Assembly (NCBI GenBank): GCA_905221605.1
Contig: CAJNDS010000005.1
Location: 126,001-186,000, forward strand
Reading direction: 5' to 3'
Length of the DNA stretch: 60,000 bases
DNA from: Symbiodinium natans
Taxonomy: Eukaryota; Sar; Dinophyceae; Suessiales; Symbiodiniaceae
The notes under the pieces were generated by a model that saw only the letters and a list, made by a program, of their open reading frames with translations, ran no database searches and was not told the DNA's origin. Position 1 is the first letter of the stretch; every line of letters begins with the position of its first letter. A program made the translations under genes and the position numbers. Shown piece by piece: positions 43,133 to 54,140 of the stretch.

Positions 43133-44502
43133 ATGACTTCCGCCTCCCCTGAAGTGGGACACGGATCTTTCTGGAAGATTGTGGGAGGCATTGACAAGGG
43201 AGGTGTCTTGGTCCGTGAAGGCACGCTCTGCAACCTCTCGGGTCAAAAACTATGACTATAAAATAGATCTTCAATAGCTACACCTCTTCTATGCACAATT
43301 TGTGTAGAATGTTTTTCCAAAGGTGGCTGCAGGTGTGGCATCTTGTGTGTTTTTTCCAAAGGTGGCTGTAGGTGTGGCATCTTGCTACGCTGAGATTTAT
43401 TACACTTCCTCTGCCAGGTGCGGGCCTGAACTCCCCGGCGCTGGAGCAGCGCCTGTCGACCGGGGCGGTGGTCGAAGAGGTCGCCCTGCAGGAAAACCGT
43501 CTGCAGTTCAGGCGCGGGTGCGCATGGGGCGAAGAGTGAAGTCCGTGAGTGGTAGAGGCCATGCTCCGAGTTGTTTTGGGCTTCCTGCCCAGGCTGGTTT
43601 CTGGCTGCGGTCCACCGCACGGATGGATCAGCGCACAGCTGTCCAACCGGCCTTTGGCTGTCCGGATGCCAACTGATCCGACTCCAGATGGGGAGTCTGT
43701 CGAGGCCTCACTGGACACCACCAGATCCTGTCAAGTTCTCAGTCACCCATTTGGTCAGTCCAGTGGCCACACCGCGCCCACGGCGCGTCAAGAAGAGCGG
43801 GCATCGCAGATCTTGGAGAAAGGTACGAAGCACATCTCGAGCTGCATGTGCGACGCGGGCAACCTGGATTTTTTCTACATGCTGAAGGAGGAGCTCGCGC
43901 AAGGCCAGAGGCTTTTCAGTGGGAATTGGAAGCCAGGCAATGATGGTAAGTGGAAGACTCCCTGGAGAAATGGCCTGGGAAGTGAGCAAGTGGAGGATTC
44001 CAACGGCCACAAGCTGCCTGGATTGGCGAAGACGCTGCAGCGATTGTGCGAGCTGGCCAACGCAGACATGCTCCAGTGGTGGGCGAACTACTACGAAGAT
44101 GGCTCCGTGGGTTGCGAGTTCCATCACGATGGACATGCCGAATTCAACATCACAGCTGGGGCTTCTTTTGGAGCACCTCGATATCTCACTTTTCAACATG
44201 AGCATTCCGAGCTAGAGCGCTCGTATCTGCAAAATAATGGTGATGTCTTTGCCTTTGACGCCCATGTTGATGAGGATTTCTTACATGGTGTCTACCCAGT
44301 GGATGCCAAGATCGGGCCGCGGATATCCATCATCATCATGGGCCGCTGTCGGGGTCAAGGCATCAACAGCAACTTCTTTCAGGACCAAGCCTCTAATCGC
44401 CTTGACTTCGTGAACAGCTGCCGGCAACGGCTTCTGCAACTCCAAAAGCAGATCGCTGCACAGGACCGGACTTCGCCAAAACATCTAGAAAGTCCTGCTT
44501 AA
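43133..44502 (+). CDS. 2OG-Fe(II) oxygenase with N-terminal GG(x)DKGG(x)LVR domain
   Basis: Exons 43133-43220, 43418-43511 and 43593-44502 join in phase across two GC-AG introns to give 363 residues. Residues about 12-80 (FWKIVGGIDKGGVLVREG, RLSTGAVVEEVALQENRL, VSGCGPPHGWISAQL) form a small domain that I know as recurrent in dinoflagellate proteins, ending in a GWI/VS strand. Residues about 195-315 form a double-stranded beta-helix oxygenase: WWANYYEDGSVGCEFHHDGH with iron ligands H238 and D240, distal H292 in DFLHGVYP, and R304 in PRISIIIMGR for 2-oxoglutarate. These enzymes hydroxylate or demethylate using Fe(II) and 2OG; the layout resembles AlkB-like or small 2OG oxygenases, and the substrate is unknown. 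A helical tail follows (QRLLQLQKQIAAQD). ATG 43133 is the first Met; further upstream exons are possible. Confidence 0.82.
43312..43384. repeat. 34-nt direct repeat inside the oxygenase first intron
   Basis: TTTTTCCAAAGGTGGCTG(C/T) followed by AGGTGTGGCATCTTG occurs at 43312-43345 and 43351-43384, with one mismatch and a period of 39. Confidence 0.9.
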
Positions 44503-44696
44503 GCTGCAAAAGCTTTTCCAAATGTACCGGTGGTGAATGAACTTCTCCAGGAGGCAAACCTCAAGGCCAAGGACCGCCCAGTGATTTGACTGCTTCGTGC
44601 TCTTTTGCAGACTCATTTGAGTCAGAAGATAATACCTGTTCAGGGCAGGTCTCATTGGAAGTCCGCTGATGCCTTTTTTGACATCCTATCCAAGTG

Positions 44697-44735
44697 GTCG
44701 AGAGAGAGCGAGAGAGAGAGAGAGAGAGAGAGAGA
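44697..44735. repeat. (GA)n microsatellite
   Basis: Nearly pure GA run. The minus-strand Ser/Leu-rich open frame across it is an artefact. Confidence 0.9.
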
Positions 44736-44984
44736 CAGAAAAAGCTATACCAGTACTGAAGCTCACTTGAAGCTCTATGGAAGCTCTCACTGTAGCTCTG
44801 TTGACTCTGTGGGTCTGCGGAGGAGGCCGCCGTAGAGGCTGCCGGTGAAGCGGGTGAGGCGCGCGGCACCGGCAGCGTGTCCAAGAAGAGTAATTAGGCG
44901 TACTCGCAATGATCGTGGTCATATTCAGCCCAAGCACCAATTAAAGCACAGCACGCCCCGCTCCCTGGATCTTCAGAAAGCGCC

Positions 44985-45800
44985 GTGGAGACTCTGCAGG
45001 ATCTCTTGGACGCGGCATACGAGGTCTCCTCGGACCATGTGGCTTTCAGCCTTACAAATGGCCTGCTTTGGTGCTGTCTGAGTGCAGTCACAAGCCCTTT
45101 TGACGCGCATCTTGAGTTTAGTGCCACTTGTCTAAGGTGTTCACCAACCGTGTGGTTGACTTGCTGGCAACTGAGCTGCAAAGAGTGTGCTGGGAAAACA
45201 TTCGCGGTCCTGGGCTAAGTGTGTGTAACAAGCGTTTGGTGCGTCAATTTTACAGGATCAGCTGGCAGAAGCAGCATCCTTGCGCACAAGGTCCGGACTT
45301 TGTTGAGCGCAAAGTGATTGCAAAGTTGTGTGCCAGGCAGTTCCAGCATGTTCGGGCTGCAGGTCTTGGGATCAGAGCCAGCTGGCCAGACTTCAGAACG
45401 ACGCCCTTCTTGCAATGAAGCAGCAGTCTGCAGCCTAGTCCTAGACTGGTCTCTTTCCAGGACCCGAAACTGTCGAATTCCGACACTCAGCCGTGCACCA
45501 GGCGGTCCACGCTGACAGCGCTGAAAGAGATCTTCAACAAGGAGGCGGAACATGTCCTTGCTGCATTTCGAAGGGTTTGGCGTTGCCCAGAGAAGGTGAA
45601 GCTCTTGAAGAAGTCCAAAGTGCGTTCCAGATGAGACGTCGAAGCGAGCTGATGAGCTGATGCTTGAGCACTACGTGTCCCTTGGATCCCGCGAGCTTCT
45701 GGCTTCGTGCGAGGTGTCTACATGGGAAGGGAACGGACAAGACGCGGTGTTGCGCGTGGAAGGCAAAAACATGCAAGAACCACAGCTGCTGCGAGAATAA
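44985..45800 (+). CDS. unidentified multi-exon gene
   Basis: Coding-like plus segments: about 44985-45060 (METLQDLLDAAYEVSSDHVA); about 45130-45200 (KVFTNRVVDLLATELQRVCW); about 45370-45439 ending in a stop (SQLARLQNDALLAMKQQSAA); 45461-45634 after TTTCCAG (STLTALKEIFNKEAEHVLAA, FRRVWRCPEKVKLLKKSK); and about 45640-45800 (KRADELMLEHYVSLGSRELL, NMQEPQLLRE, stop). Frames change between segments, consistent with short introns, but joins are not resolved. Mostly helical, no family recognised. The frame 45820-45965 (PVRFSLTSSDDSPSTASSSP) is a further possible Ser-rich exon. Confidence 0.45.
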
Positions 45801-46738
45801 TTCTTGGCGGTGCGGGCGCGGGCTCCAAACTTGATGAGCAGACGGATGCGAGTAGAATTGAGCAGACGCCTGTGCGCTTCAGCTTGACGTCTTCAGACGA
45901 TTCCCCCTCGACGGCTTCTTCGTCTCCTCGGTCATGGTCGATGTGCTTTGCGATCTTTGCCGGCTGACGTTGGTGCTCATCTCACCAGACATAGCGCAAC
46001 TAGGCCAGTGCCTCCTGCAATTACGTGTAGCAGGAATGATCCCGGCACTGCGTGTGTCTGATGGATGCTCACTATCAACACTTCAACGTGACGCGCTGTA
46101 GCTGAACGGATTCTGCGCTGCCAATGGGCGGCATGTGAGAAACAAGTGCGGCATGGTGGCATGCGAGCATATGCGAACATATGCGAACTGTTTCGAGCTC
46201 CAGAGTGGCAAGATGTGTGGACTGTGTGGCGTAAGCATCCTCGAAGTGCTACTGAGGCCAGCATCTTCAATACCTTCACCAGCTCACGGGGAAGGCCTGT
46301 AGGCCTGTAGGACCAGCGATTTGCACACCTGCTGTAAAAGACGAAGATTGGCATGACAGCCAAGAGACAACCGTCGGTCGAGCAGACTGACAACATTTGA
46401 TTGGGTGCTGGGCAGGTTCCCTCTTCTGCTGGAGAGACATGGCTGCCGGGCTAGGGGCTTTGCAGGAACCAGGCGAGTGAAAAGCTGGCATGGTCCGATC
46501 ATGGGCTGACCGCCGCAAAAGTGCGCAGACTTGCGCGCCAGGATCAGAGGGCGTCACTTCGGACAGATATGACGACGAGGGCAACGACCAGGAAATTGCA
46601 GTGCTCAGGAAATTCAACGTGCCAGTAGCGGTGTGACTTTGATCCCTTTTGGGTGCAGGAAGTGCAACTCGAGGGTCCTCCGAGCCCTTCGAGTCTTCCC
46701 CTGTATCTCGACTTAATCTCGCACGAAGACAGTGAGGG

Positions 46739-47101
46739 GTGTGCTGCATGGCGTTGCTTCCTGGACATCCGAGGACCCTGGCAGTTCCAGATCCTCGGAA
46801 GGTGGGCAAAACGAAGAGAAGCACCAGCAGAAACACGAAGAGAAACACCAGCATAAGCAGCAACCGAGAATTCTTCTTCGCACGCAGAGCCCTGTCTCAG
46901 CCCGGACTCCAGGAACAAGTCGAGCAACTGGACGACGAGCTGCAAAAGCGCATGCGACTGGAATGGATGCGACAGCACTTGGAGGCGCTTGATTCTTCCG
47001 GCGGAGGGCACGTGTTCTTCTTGTACTTTTGGTACCGTATCGCAGACGACATCTCATGCCTCCTGGTGCAACGCCACGCACGTCATGAGTTCAGGAGGTA
47101 G
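46739..47101 (+). CDS. possible exon with coiled-coil character, unidentified
   Basis: From about 46884 the frame reads LSQPGLQEQVEQLDDELQKR and MRLEWMRQHLEALDSS, with a heptad-like pattern. Upstream in the same frame is a low-complexity Lys/Thr/Asn stretch. The stop is at 47099-47101. Confidence 0.4.
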   Translation: MCCMALLPGHPRTLAVPDPRKVGKTKRSTSRNTKRNTSISSNREFFFARRALSQPGLQEQVEQLDDELQKRMRLEWMRQHLEALDSSGGGHVFFLYFWYRIADDISCLLVQRHARHEFRR

Positions 47102-47154
47102 GAGGGCTTCAGGAATTTTAGGGTGGCCCCAGAGCGTCGCAGTCAAGGATCTGA

Positions 47155-47235
47155 GGGCAGGTCCCAAGAAACGGTCCTAGGGGGGGTCCCAGGAATGGTC
47201 CCAAAAGCAGGTCCCAAGGGGGGTCCTAGAAAATT
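47155..47235. repeat. GGTCCCA/GGTCCTA short imperfect repeat
   Basis: GGTCCCAAGAAA, GGTCCTAGGGG, GGTCCCAGGAAT, GGTCCCAAAAGC, GGTCCCAAGGGG and GGTCCTAGAAA follow one another with a period of about 12-15. Confidence 0.75.
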
Positions 47236-47512
47236 CCACCTCTGGCCTGCTTGTTCCAGACGCTCTCGGCCGGAGCCCAAGGCGAATTTTATTGTCCTTT
47301 TTGTTGCCGGGAGGTGGGTGGGGGCTGATGATATTTAAGGCCAAAACCAGGGCGTGAAGGCACTGGCTGGCGAAAAGTCATGCATGTGAGGCCAACGCAC
47401 GGTCTCCGCTCCGACACAGAACATGCTGCCTGCATAAGCCTACGCCTTGAACCTTGCACGCTAAACACTCAGAGCCGAAGAAGGCTCCGAAGCACACAGC
47501 CCTCCATAATCC

Positions 47513-47602
47513 CGAAAACCCTAAACCGTGCCTCGAAAGCCCTACGCGTACACGAGGCCTAATCCCTCCGCCCTCAACCTTACACCCTTAACCCTCACAC
47601 CA
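47513..47602. repeat. degenerate telomere-like patch (CCCTAAA type)
   Basis: AAACCCTAAACCGTG, then CCTTACACCCTTAACCCTCA: scattered, mostly decayed CCCTAAA-like words in C-rich DNA. Confidence 0.45.
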
Positions 47603-47879
47603 AGGACTACGCAAGCCGTTCTGCTTTCAAATGTGAGAGCCGCATTCATCGAAACCCAAAACTCTGATCTCAGAAGCTTTGATTTTGTGACCTTTGGACC
47701 TTGACCCAAAACCCCGCACGAAAACACTTGTTTAGCCCAAGCCCTGCAGACACGAATCGCTTTTTGTCAAGAAGGCCCAGTGAACCTCCTCCCCTCCCAA
47801 CCCTCTGAGTTTGTGTCTGGAGTCAAGGCAAGTGCCTCCCTCCCCCCCCAATCCCAAGTGTTGCGTAGCCTTGAAGACA

Positions 47880-48129
47880 AGCCAGCAACACGAGCAACAA
47901 ACAGCAAACAAGCAACAACCAACAGCCAGCAACAAACAACCAACAACAAAAAGCAGCAACCAAGAACCAACAGCAATCAACAACCATCAACCAAACATCA
48001 ACCATCAACCAACCATCAACATCAACCAACAACCAACCAGCAACCAACAGCCATCAGCCAACAACCAACCAACCAACCGCCAACCATCGACAGCCAATAA
48101 CCAACAATCAACAGCCAACACCGAACAGA

Positions 48130-48214
<85 letters not shown>

Positions 48215-48370
48215 AGCGGAACAACAATGGGAACACGAACAGGAACCACAACGGGAACAGGATCAAAGCAACAACGGGAACAACAACGGGAACAACAACG
48301 GGCACAACAACGGGCAACAGGAGCACCAAGAACAACAGAAGCAGCAACGGCAGAAGTGGCGACAGTAGCA
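47880..48370. repeat. CAACCA / CAGGAG / CAACGGGAA compound repeat block
   Basis: Imperfect CAACAAACAACCAACCATCAA units run from 47880 to about 48120, an almost perfect (CAGGAG)n of about 14 units at 48130-48214, and AACAACGGG units from 48226 to about 48320. The plus frame is open as Gln/Asn/Thr and Glu/Gln repeats (47811-48368) and the minus frame as Leu or Ala/Pro repeats. I treat these as repeat artefacts, although a Q-rich coding exon cannot be fully excluded. Confidence 0.85.
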
Positions 48371-48399
48371 GCAGCAACACCAGCAAAGCAAAAAACAAG

Positions 48400-49980
48400 T
48401 TAATGATTTCAACACATTTCCCCTTCGCTTCACACAAGTGGCCTTTGAATCCCATGAAACACGAGGCACACTGTTGCAAAGGGGGCTGCCCTCTGTTCAA
48501 CCCCCTGCTACAGCAGGGTGTTTGAATCAGCCGAGGACAAAGCGAAAGGCAAATCGAAAGGCAAAGGCAACAGCAAGGGCAAAGGCAAAGCCAAAGCCAA
48601 AATCAAAACTTACCAGGACCTACCAGAACGTGGAATATTCCGCTGTGCTTTACACATGGGAGCCTTAATTTAGAATCCGCTAGAGCCCTTGGCAAGGCAA
48701 AAGGCTTGGTGCAAATGTGAGGGCACGAGGGCTGCGCCTCTCCCAACCCGCACAAGGCCAAGCCAAAGTCAAACCATACTTGCTTTTAGAGGTCGGGGAC
48801 CGACCAAAGCCAACACAGCCAAAGCTTGCATTGCTTTGAAGCATTTCCCCTTCGCTTGATATGCAAGACCTCTGAATGCAAAAATGCAAGAACAAAAACT
48901 TGCCAATGCGAAAAGGCCTGTGCTGACACTGGTGCAAATGGGGGGGGGCCCCCCTGTGCTTCTTGACTACGCACATCCAAACCCAGCCCAACCAAGCTAC
49001 GGAGATTCAAACACGTTTGGCAAGCTTAAAGGTCTGCACTGGCACTTCCGCAAAAAGCGGGGATCGGCCTTTCAGATTGATCAAATGTGCGAGCTTCCAT
49101 TTTTATCTATGTTTTGTCAATGCCCCACCCAAGCCCCCGTAAACTAATGCAACGCTAAATGATTTTAGGACAAGTTAGTTCGGGCGCTTGAGCCTTATGT
49201 CTTCAGCCGGCGTTTCACCCAGCCCGCCCGCCCGGGGCGATCATGTCTTTGCCTTCGTATATCTTGTTCTTGGGGCAAAACAGATTCCATTCCGCGGCAG
49301 CTGCGCATCTTCATTCAAGTAGGGCTAACAAGACAAAGAAACGCCTGGCCAGCTTTGTTGAAACTTAGCAAAGCCTACCACAACCCTCCCAGCCCCAGCC
49401 CCTCTGCCCCCCCCCCCCCCCCCCAATTGTTTTGTCGGCAATTCTGGAGACGCCATCTTGCCAAGTTTCGCCATAGTTGGAGCTTGAATGTCAGTGATGA
49501 CATTGCTGGGGTCGGAGTCCTCATAAGTGTCGTTGTTGGAGTCTGGACTTGTCGTTGTGTGTCACAAGTGCCGATGCTTACAGGCATGCATGCACTATGG
49601 GGACAAAACAGGGACAAAACCAGGACGAACAACAACAACTCCGCGCAGTTTCTGCCAGCCCTGTCCAAAGGAGCAGCAGCGGCAGCTCGAAGAACAGGCT
49701 GAGAAGTCAGGGCATATGTTGGCAAGTGAAACGCGGGCAGCCCCCTTGAAGGATCCACTGTAAGATGGTCATCGATCTCATGTTGATAGGATAAGCCGAG
49801 GTTTGTCGCCTGTCCACTTCTGAAGGTAAGTCAGACAGTAATGGTTCTTTCTGACTGCTTGACGATTGACGGCTGGCTTTGAGAAGGACTAGGCGTATCT
49901 TGTTTGGACGGAAGGCTAGAGGTTTTAATCCCATCGCTGAGGGCTTCAAACAAGCAAATAGCCGATAGACAATCACCAAA
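48400..49980. other. stretch without a supported gene
   Basis: Contains an AAAGGCAAAGCCAAAG-type imperfect hexamer repeat (48538-48605) and a C run at 49407-49424. Two nearly identical patches, CATTTCCCCTTCGCTT at 48414 and 48842, suggest an old segmental duplication. No convincing exon is seen. Confidence 0.35.
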
Positions 49981-49982
49981 CA

Positions 49983-50986
49983 TTGCTGCCTTCACCATCA
50001 GCTTTGCACTTGCTGCTTGAGTGGATGGCGTCTGGTCCAGGCCCTGCAGCTTCAATCTGGTCGGCGATTGGATCAGGAGTTTTGTGGTTTGAGGTTTTAG
50101 TTTTGTCATGTCTTGGAACGTTCGGTTGCCTTACAACAGGAAGACCTGCAGCGCTTGGAGACTCATCAACGACAGCAGCTGCAAAAGTCGATCAGCTGCA
50201 CTTCAGAACTATGTCCGAGCCACAGACCCGCTGTGCAATGGTCAAAGGAAGTCCATGGAATCCATTACATCGGGGGGTTTCGAAGCCTGACCAGGTAAAG
50301 TTCAAGCCTGTCAAGGTTGCCCGTCCAATCCACTGCGCTCAGAAAAGTCCCACAACCAAGAAGGTCGAAGCACCCTGAACCCTAAACCCTGACTCACATT
50401 GCACAGAGACTCCCTCGGCTTTGGAAGCTGCTGCTGGTGGTGTCTCATTGCCCAGCATCCGAGGTTTGATAAGCACCAGGAGGAGGAGATGCGACAGCTC
50501 CGGCCTGGGGACACGGCGAAAGCGCACGGCGATCCACCGTTTAAGGCGATGGACGCTGCAGGGCAGGAGTTGGCACCCGCGATAGCACCTTTGGAGCCGC
50601 CAAGAACTTCATTGTGCGATTCGCTGCCGGTGATCTCGGAGCACCCAGAGCTGTCTCTGTTTCTTTTCAGCATAAGAAGGGACGCACGTGCCATGTCGGC
50701 AGAATTTGCGCAAATCAGCTTTGGCAGCCAATCGTACTCTTGCAATTGCCAAGAGCGTCAGAGGATAGATGAGATGCAGCAACAGCAGATGGAGGAGCTG
50801 CAGAGGCTTCAGCACCAATGGCAGTCCTTTGGCTCAGAGGGCAGTGTCGATTCTTTCGGGTGGATCAAAGTAGCTCTGACATGCTCTGAGCATAGCCGAG
50901 GCAGGAGCAGGAACAACTGCAGCAAAAGCTGCAGGAAACCCTTCGGCTGCCGGAGGCAGGGTTTAGGGTTTAGGGTTTCGGGTTGA
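49983..50986 (+). CDS. unidentified Gln-rich coiled-coil exons
   Basis: Segments with coding character: about 50113-50260 (SVALQQEDLQRLETHQRQQL), about 50460-50700 (FDKHQEEEMRQLRPGDTAKA, LCDSLPVISEHPELSLFLFS) and about 50757-50870 (RQRIDEMQQQQMEELQRLQH). The gap between the first two contains a CCCTAAA patch, and the last frame runs into TTTAGGG repeats, so real exon ends lie before these. Structural or scaffold-like protein; no family recognised. Confidence 0.4.
50372..50391. repeat. telomere-like patch (CCCTAAA type)
   Basis: ACCCTGAACCCTAAACCCTG, about three units with one substitution. Confidence 0.55.
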
Positions 50987-51016
50987 GGGTTTAGGGTTTA
51001 GGGTTTAGGGTTTAGG
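50958..51016. repeat. interstitial telomeric array (TTTAGGG)n
   Basis: About eight units in 59 bp, six perfect and two changed (TTTCGGG and TTGAGGG). This is the longest and cleanest telomeric array in the window. Confidence 0.9.
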
Positions 51017-51449
51017 CTGTCTAGGTGGTGCTTGTGTTGTGCCGCTTGTCAGCAAGTCCAGGAGAGAGGCCATGAAAGGCAAGTGGACACTGACGATGAG
51101 GATTCCTAGATGCTGTCAGGGGATGCATGGGGTGGGGAGTTGGCATGATTATAGTGGACTGAGAGACCTCAGCCCCTGTGGCACAACCCCCGATCATACT
51201 AGAGACAACACGGAGCTGATGAACACTTCTGGGTGCTACTGGAGGTTCAGGATATGGCATTCTGTCTCTTGCGGCTTAATGTTCGCGCAGAAACCGTGAA
51301 TCTGTGCTCATGGCTCTTCGACAAACCGGGCAAATATTGAAAAAAAACACCTAACCTCGCAGAAAGTCCCTCAAGATTACCGCGCAACCATTAATTGCTT
51401 CAAAAGGCTCCCGTGACAGCAAAGTAGTTCATCAGCTCATTCAAGAGGA

Positions 51450-51668
51450 TTGCCTGCTTGTGTGGTACAGATGCAGGAGTCGCACGAACTCCCAGCGGAG
51501 ACTTGCCTCCAGCTTGCCCCCTCTCTACAGGCAGCGCAGTTGCTTTCCATGGGGCAAAACGGTTTTGTTCCCGTTCCTGAGACTACGCTCCAGGAGCAGA
51601 GCGACTACTTCGAAGCCCGTGAGCAGCCGCAGCAGCAATCACAGCCTGCACTGGAGGAGCATCTTTAA
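51450..51668 (+). CDS. possible Gln/Glu-rich exon, unidentified
   Basis: Reads VQMQESHELPAETCLQLAPS, LQAAQLLSMGQNGFVPVPET, then REQPQQQSQPALEEHL and stops. Clear coding character. It may be the 3' end of the Gln-rich gene upstream, on the far side of the telomeric array. Confidence 0.4.
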   Translation: MPACVVQMQESHELPAETCLQLAPSLQAAQLLSMGQNGFVPVPETTLQEQSDYFEAREQPQQQSQPALEEHL

Positions 51669-51769
51669 TTTGCAGTCTTGTCCAACATGTTGACTGGCAA
51701 GCTGTGACATTTTCGGTCGATTGCGATCGCCATTTTCTTCACTCCCACAGCTGCGCCTGCGCCCGCACC

Positions 51770-52005
51770 GGGGCATGCCCGTGCAGTCGGCGCAATCGTC
51801 GCAGTCACCCGCAATCAACGTAATCGCGCAGGGCTCGACGCGTGCCGGCACAGTCAGGGTAATCGGCGTAATCGGTGCAGTCGGGGCATGCCCGCGCAGT
51901 CGGCGTAGTCGGTGCAATCGGCGTAGTCGGCAAAGCCATACGTCGCCAGTGAAGTCGGCATGGCCGGCACTGTCGGCGCAACCGTGGGGGGGGGGGCCGA
52001 ACGCG
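51770..52005. repeat. CAGTCGGCGYARTCGGYG minisatellite
   Basis: Nine-base words of the type (G/C)(C/T)A(G/A)TCGGCG recur from about 51784 to 51975, twice interrupted by GGGCATGCCCGYGCAG. A G run (GTGGGGGGGGGG) follows. The Tyr/Ala/Asp-rich minus frame is an artefact of the unit. Confidence 0.8.
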
Positions 52006-52409
52006 ACGGGTTTGGCGCAGTCAGCGCGAGATAGCTCAGCCCGTACTTCGGCGACGCCTTCCGCCCGCACCCCAAATTGGCATGTTTGGTGAAATCAAAT
52101 CGATCGTGCTTGCCGCTGCCTCGTAGTCTCCCCTGTATAGTATTCCATTTACTGTATTCTACGGCGTGCAGAAGATTCAGTATAAGTAAACGAAGGTGTA
52201 TGCATGAACGGGTGTATACCGTATCATACTTTATGTATTCAGGAGTTTCCCACAAAGAATTACGTATTCAGAATGCTCCCACAAATCAACTCATGTAGCA
52301 GAATGGGTGCTAAGTATGCTGCAACATTGCTGGCCCCCGTCGCCCCAACTCCCATGCTCCGGGGCAAGGTTTCTGAAGGTTTTGTGGGTTTTCCCTAGGT
52401 TGCAGCTCT

Positions 52410-52455
52410 GAGGGTTTGAGGGTTTTAGGGTTTAGGGCCTGGGGTTTTAGGGCTG
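52410..52455. repeat. degenerate telomere-like patch (TTTAGGG type)
   Basis: GAGGGTTTGAGGGTTTTAGG, GTTTAGGGCCTGGGGTTTTA, GGG: five to six units with insertions. Confidence 0.6.
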
Positions 52456-52772
52456 TTTGAGCCACAACGCCTAAACTCCAGCTGCAAACCCGGACTCCTT
52501 GGAGCCCTCGCACAACCTGAACTGTACTTCCTAAGCCTGCAAATCTTGAACACCCCCCCACAGCCCAAAACTAAGCCCGTTTCGCACTTGTTAGTTGATG
52601 TTCCTGGGGTCCTCGAGCTTCAAGAATTCGAGTTGTTCACGACGGAATGCGCATCACTCTGACAACATCGAACGACCATCAACCTTTTGCTGTTCCGCTT
52701 CTGGCCTTTGCTTGAATCAAGTCAGCAATAAAGGGATCCCTTTCCTGCGAATGACTAACTTGGGAATCAACA

Positions 52773-54140
52773 TGTCTGGAGGAGAGCAAAGGAACACCGA
52801 CGGCGCCAGATCAGCTAGATGCAGGGAGCGGTGCAGCTGATGCTGTCCAAGAGGATGGCACCACGGAGGCCGAGACGATGGATGCCAACCAGGCAAAAGA
52901 ACGGCAAGAGTCTTTCGCCCGCTTGGATGCTGCACTTGTGGAATCTCGATGTAAATTAGCAATCATTGCTGGAGGACGCCGGTGTCACTTTAAGTTTCGA
53001 TCTGACACTAGCCTTGCAAGCTTGTGACTCCAGCCTTGAAAGCCTTTGCCGCTGAGGCCCTGCAGCAAGCTTATCGATCTTCGTACCACTCTGCATATGA
53101 GCAGCACACGGGCTTTCTGGACAAGATGCTCGGCGCAGCGAGAGGAAGTAAGGTGCTTGAATTTGGTGAAAGAGGAAGGGTTTCGTGTTGAGGATGGAGG
53201 GTTTGTCACGAAACAGAACTCCATCGGAGCTCTAGCGCTTGTTTTTGTTGGTAAACTAAGCCTCCAGTGGTTGAGTTCACAGGAATTCAGAAACAATGGG
53301 TGCGTCTTTGGGGCCCATGTCAGAGATCAGAGAGGTGCACACATCACCGCACGAAGGATCTGCGCACTGGACACTGCAGAGCTATGAATCTTGTGTGCAC
53401 GATAATTAGAACATTGCTCTTGCATTGTTCTGCGGGTTTTGCATCAGTTCTGCCTGCCATCCGAGGGTCAGCCTGCTGCTCTGCTGAACATTATGTACAT
53501 GAGCATGGCTTAGTCTGCTGTAGGGATCTTGCTGACCGCATGGGCCAAGGTTCGATCAGCGCTGCCTTGATCTTGCTGCTTTGACTGGAACCACAGATGG
53601 CACACTTTTCTGGATGTTCGCGCGACCCTGTTGTCAGGTCCCACCTGCAGCCGAACTCAGCACCATGCCGCAGGAAGCGCCTTCAGGAGCAACCTTTGAG
53701 GAAGGCGGACTGGGGCGGGCTCGCGCAAGCGGAGATGTGGGGTTGTTTTGCTGCATCCTCCCACCATAATTTCTCCTCATTCCTCCACTGAAGGTCGACT
53801 ACTGCAACTAAGCATGACCAAGCCAGCGCGAGGTGGCTTCTCCTCAGACATGTTCCAGCTTGGCTCGCTGGTGAAGAAGCTGAGCGAGTTCATTGCAGCT
53901 TGGCGGGCCATAATGCATCACAGGTATCACAGAGTGCCATGGGGACTTGCGGAGAAGCTAGTTGCCCACATTCCGATGCTTGTCCAAGGGAGCAGACTCA
54001 TCGAGGCTGGGGGCAGCTGTGGACATGGGCATGCCGACAGCTCCCTATGCCACCTTTATCCATTGTCCAGGCCAGAGAAGGATGTACCCAGTCCTCATGG
54101 TCCACTTTCTCCTTCGCCGCAGGCGCCGCGTTGCACGTAG
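52773..54140 (+). CDS. unidentified multi-exon gene, Ala/Glu-rich
   Basis: Exon about 52773-52953 reads LEESKGTPTAPDQLDAGSGA, ETMDANQAKERQESFARLDA. Exon 53021 to about 53150, after TTGCAAG, reads VTPALKAFAAEALQQAYRSS, YEQHTGFLDKMLGAARG. Exon about 53638-53740, after TTGTCAG, reads VPPAAELSTMPQEAPSGATF. Segment about 53815-54000 reads GGFSSDMFQLGSLVKKLSEF, IAAWRAIMHHRYHRVPWGLA. Coding character is strong. No domain recognised. The last part competes with a long minus ORF from 53998. Confidence 0.45.

Noticed and set aside
47811-48368. 185-codon Gln/Asn/Glu-rich plus frame
   Set aside because: Consists of CAACCA and CAGGAG repeat units; no non-repetitive protein part supports it.
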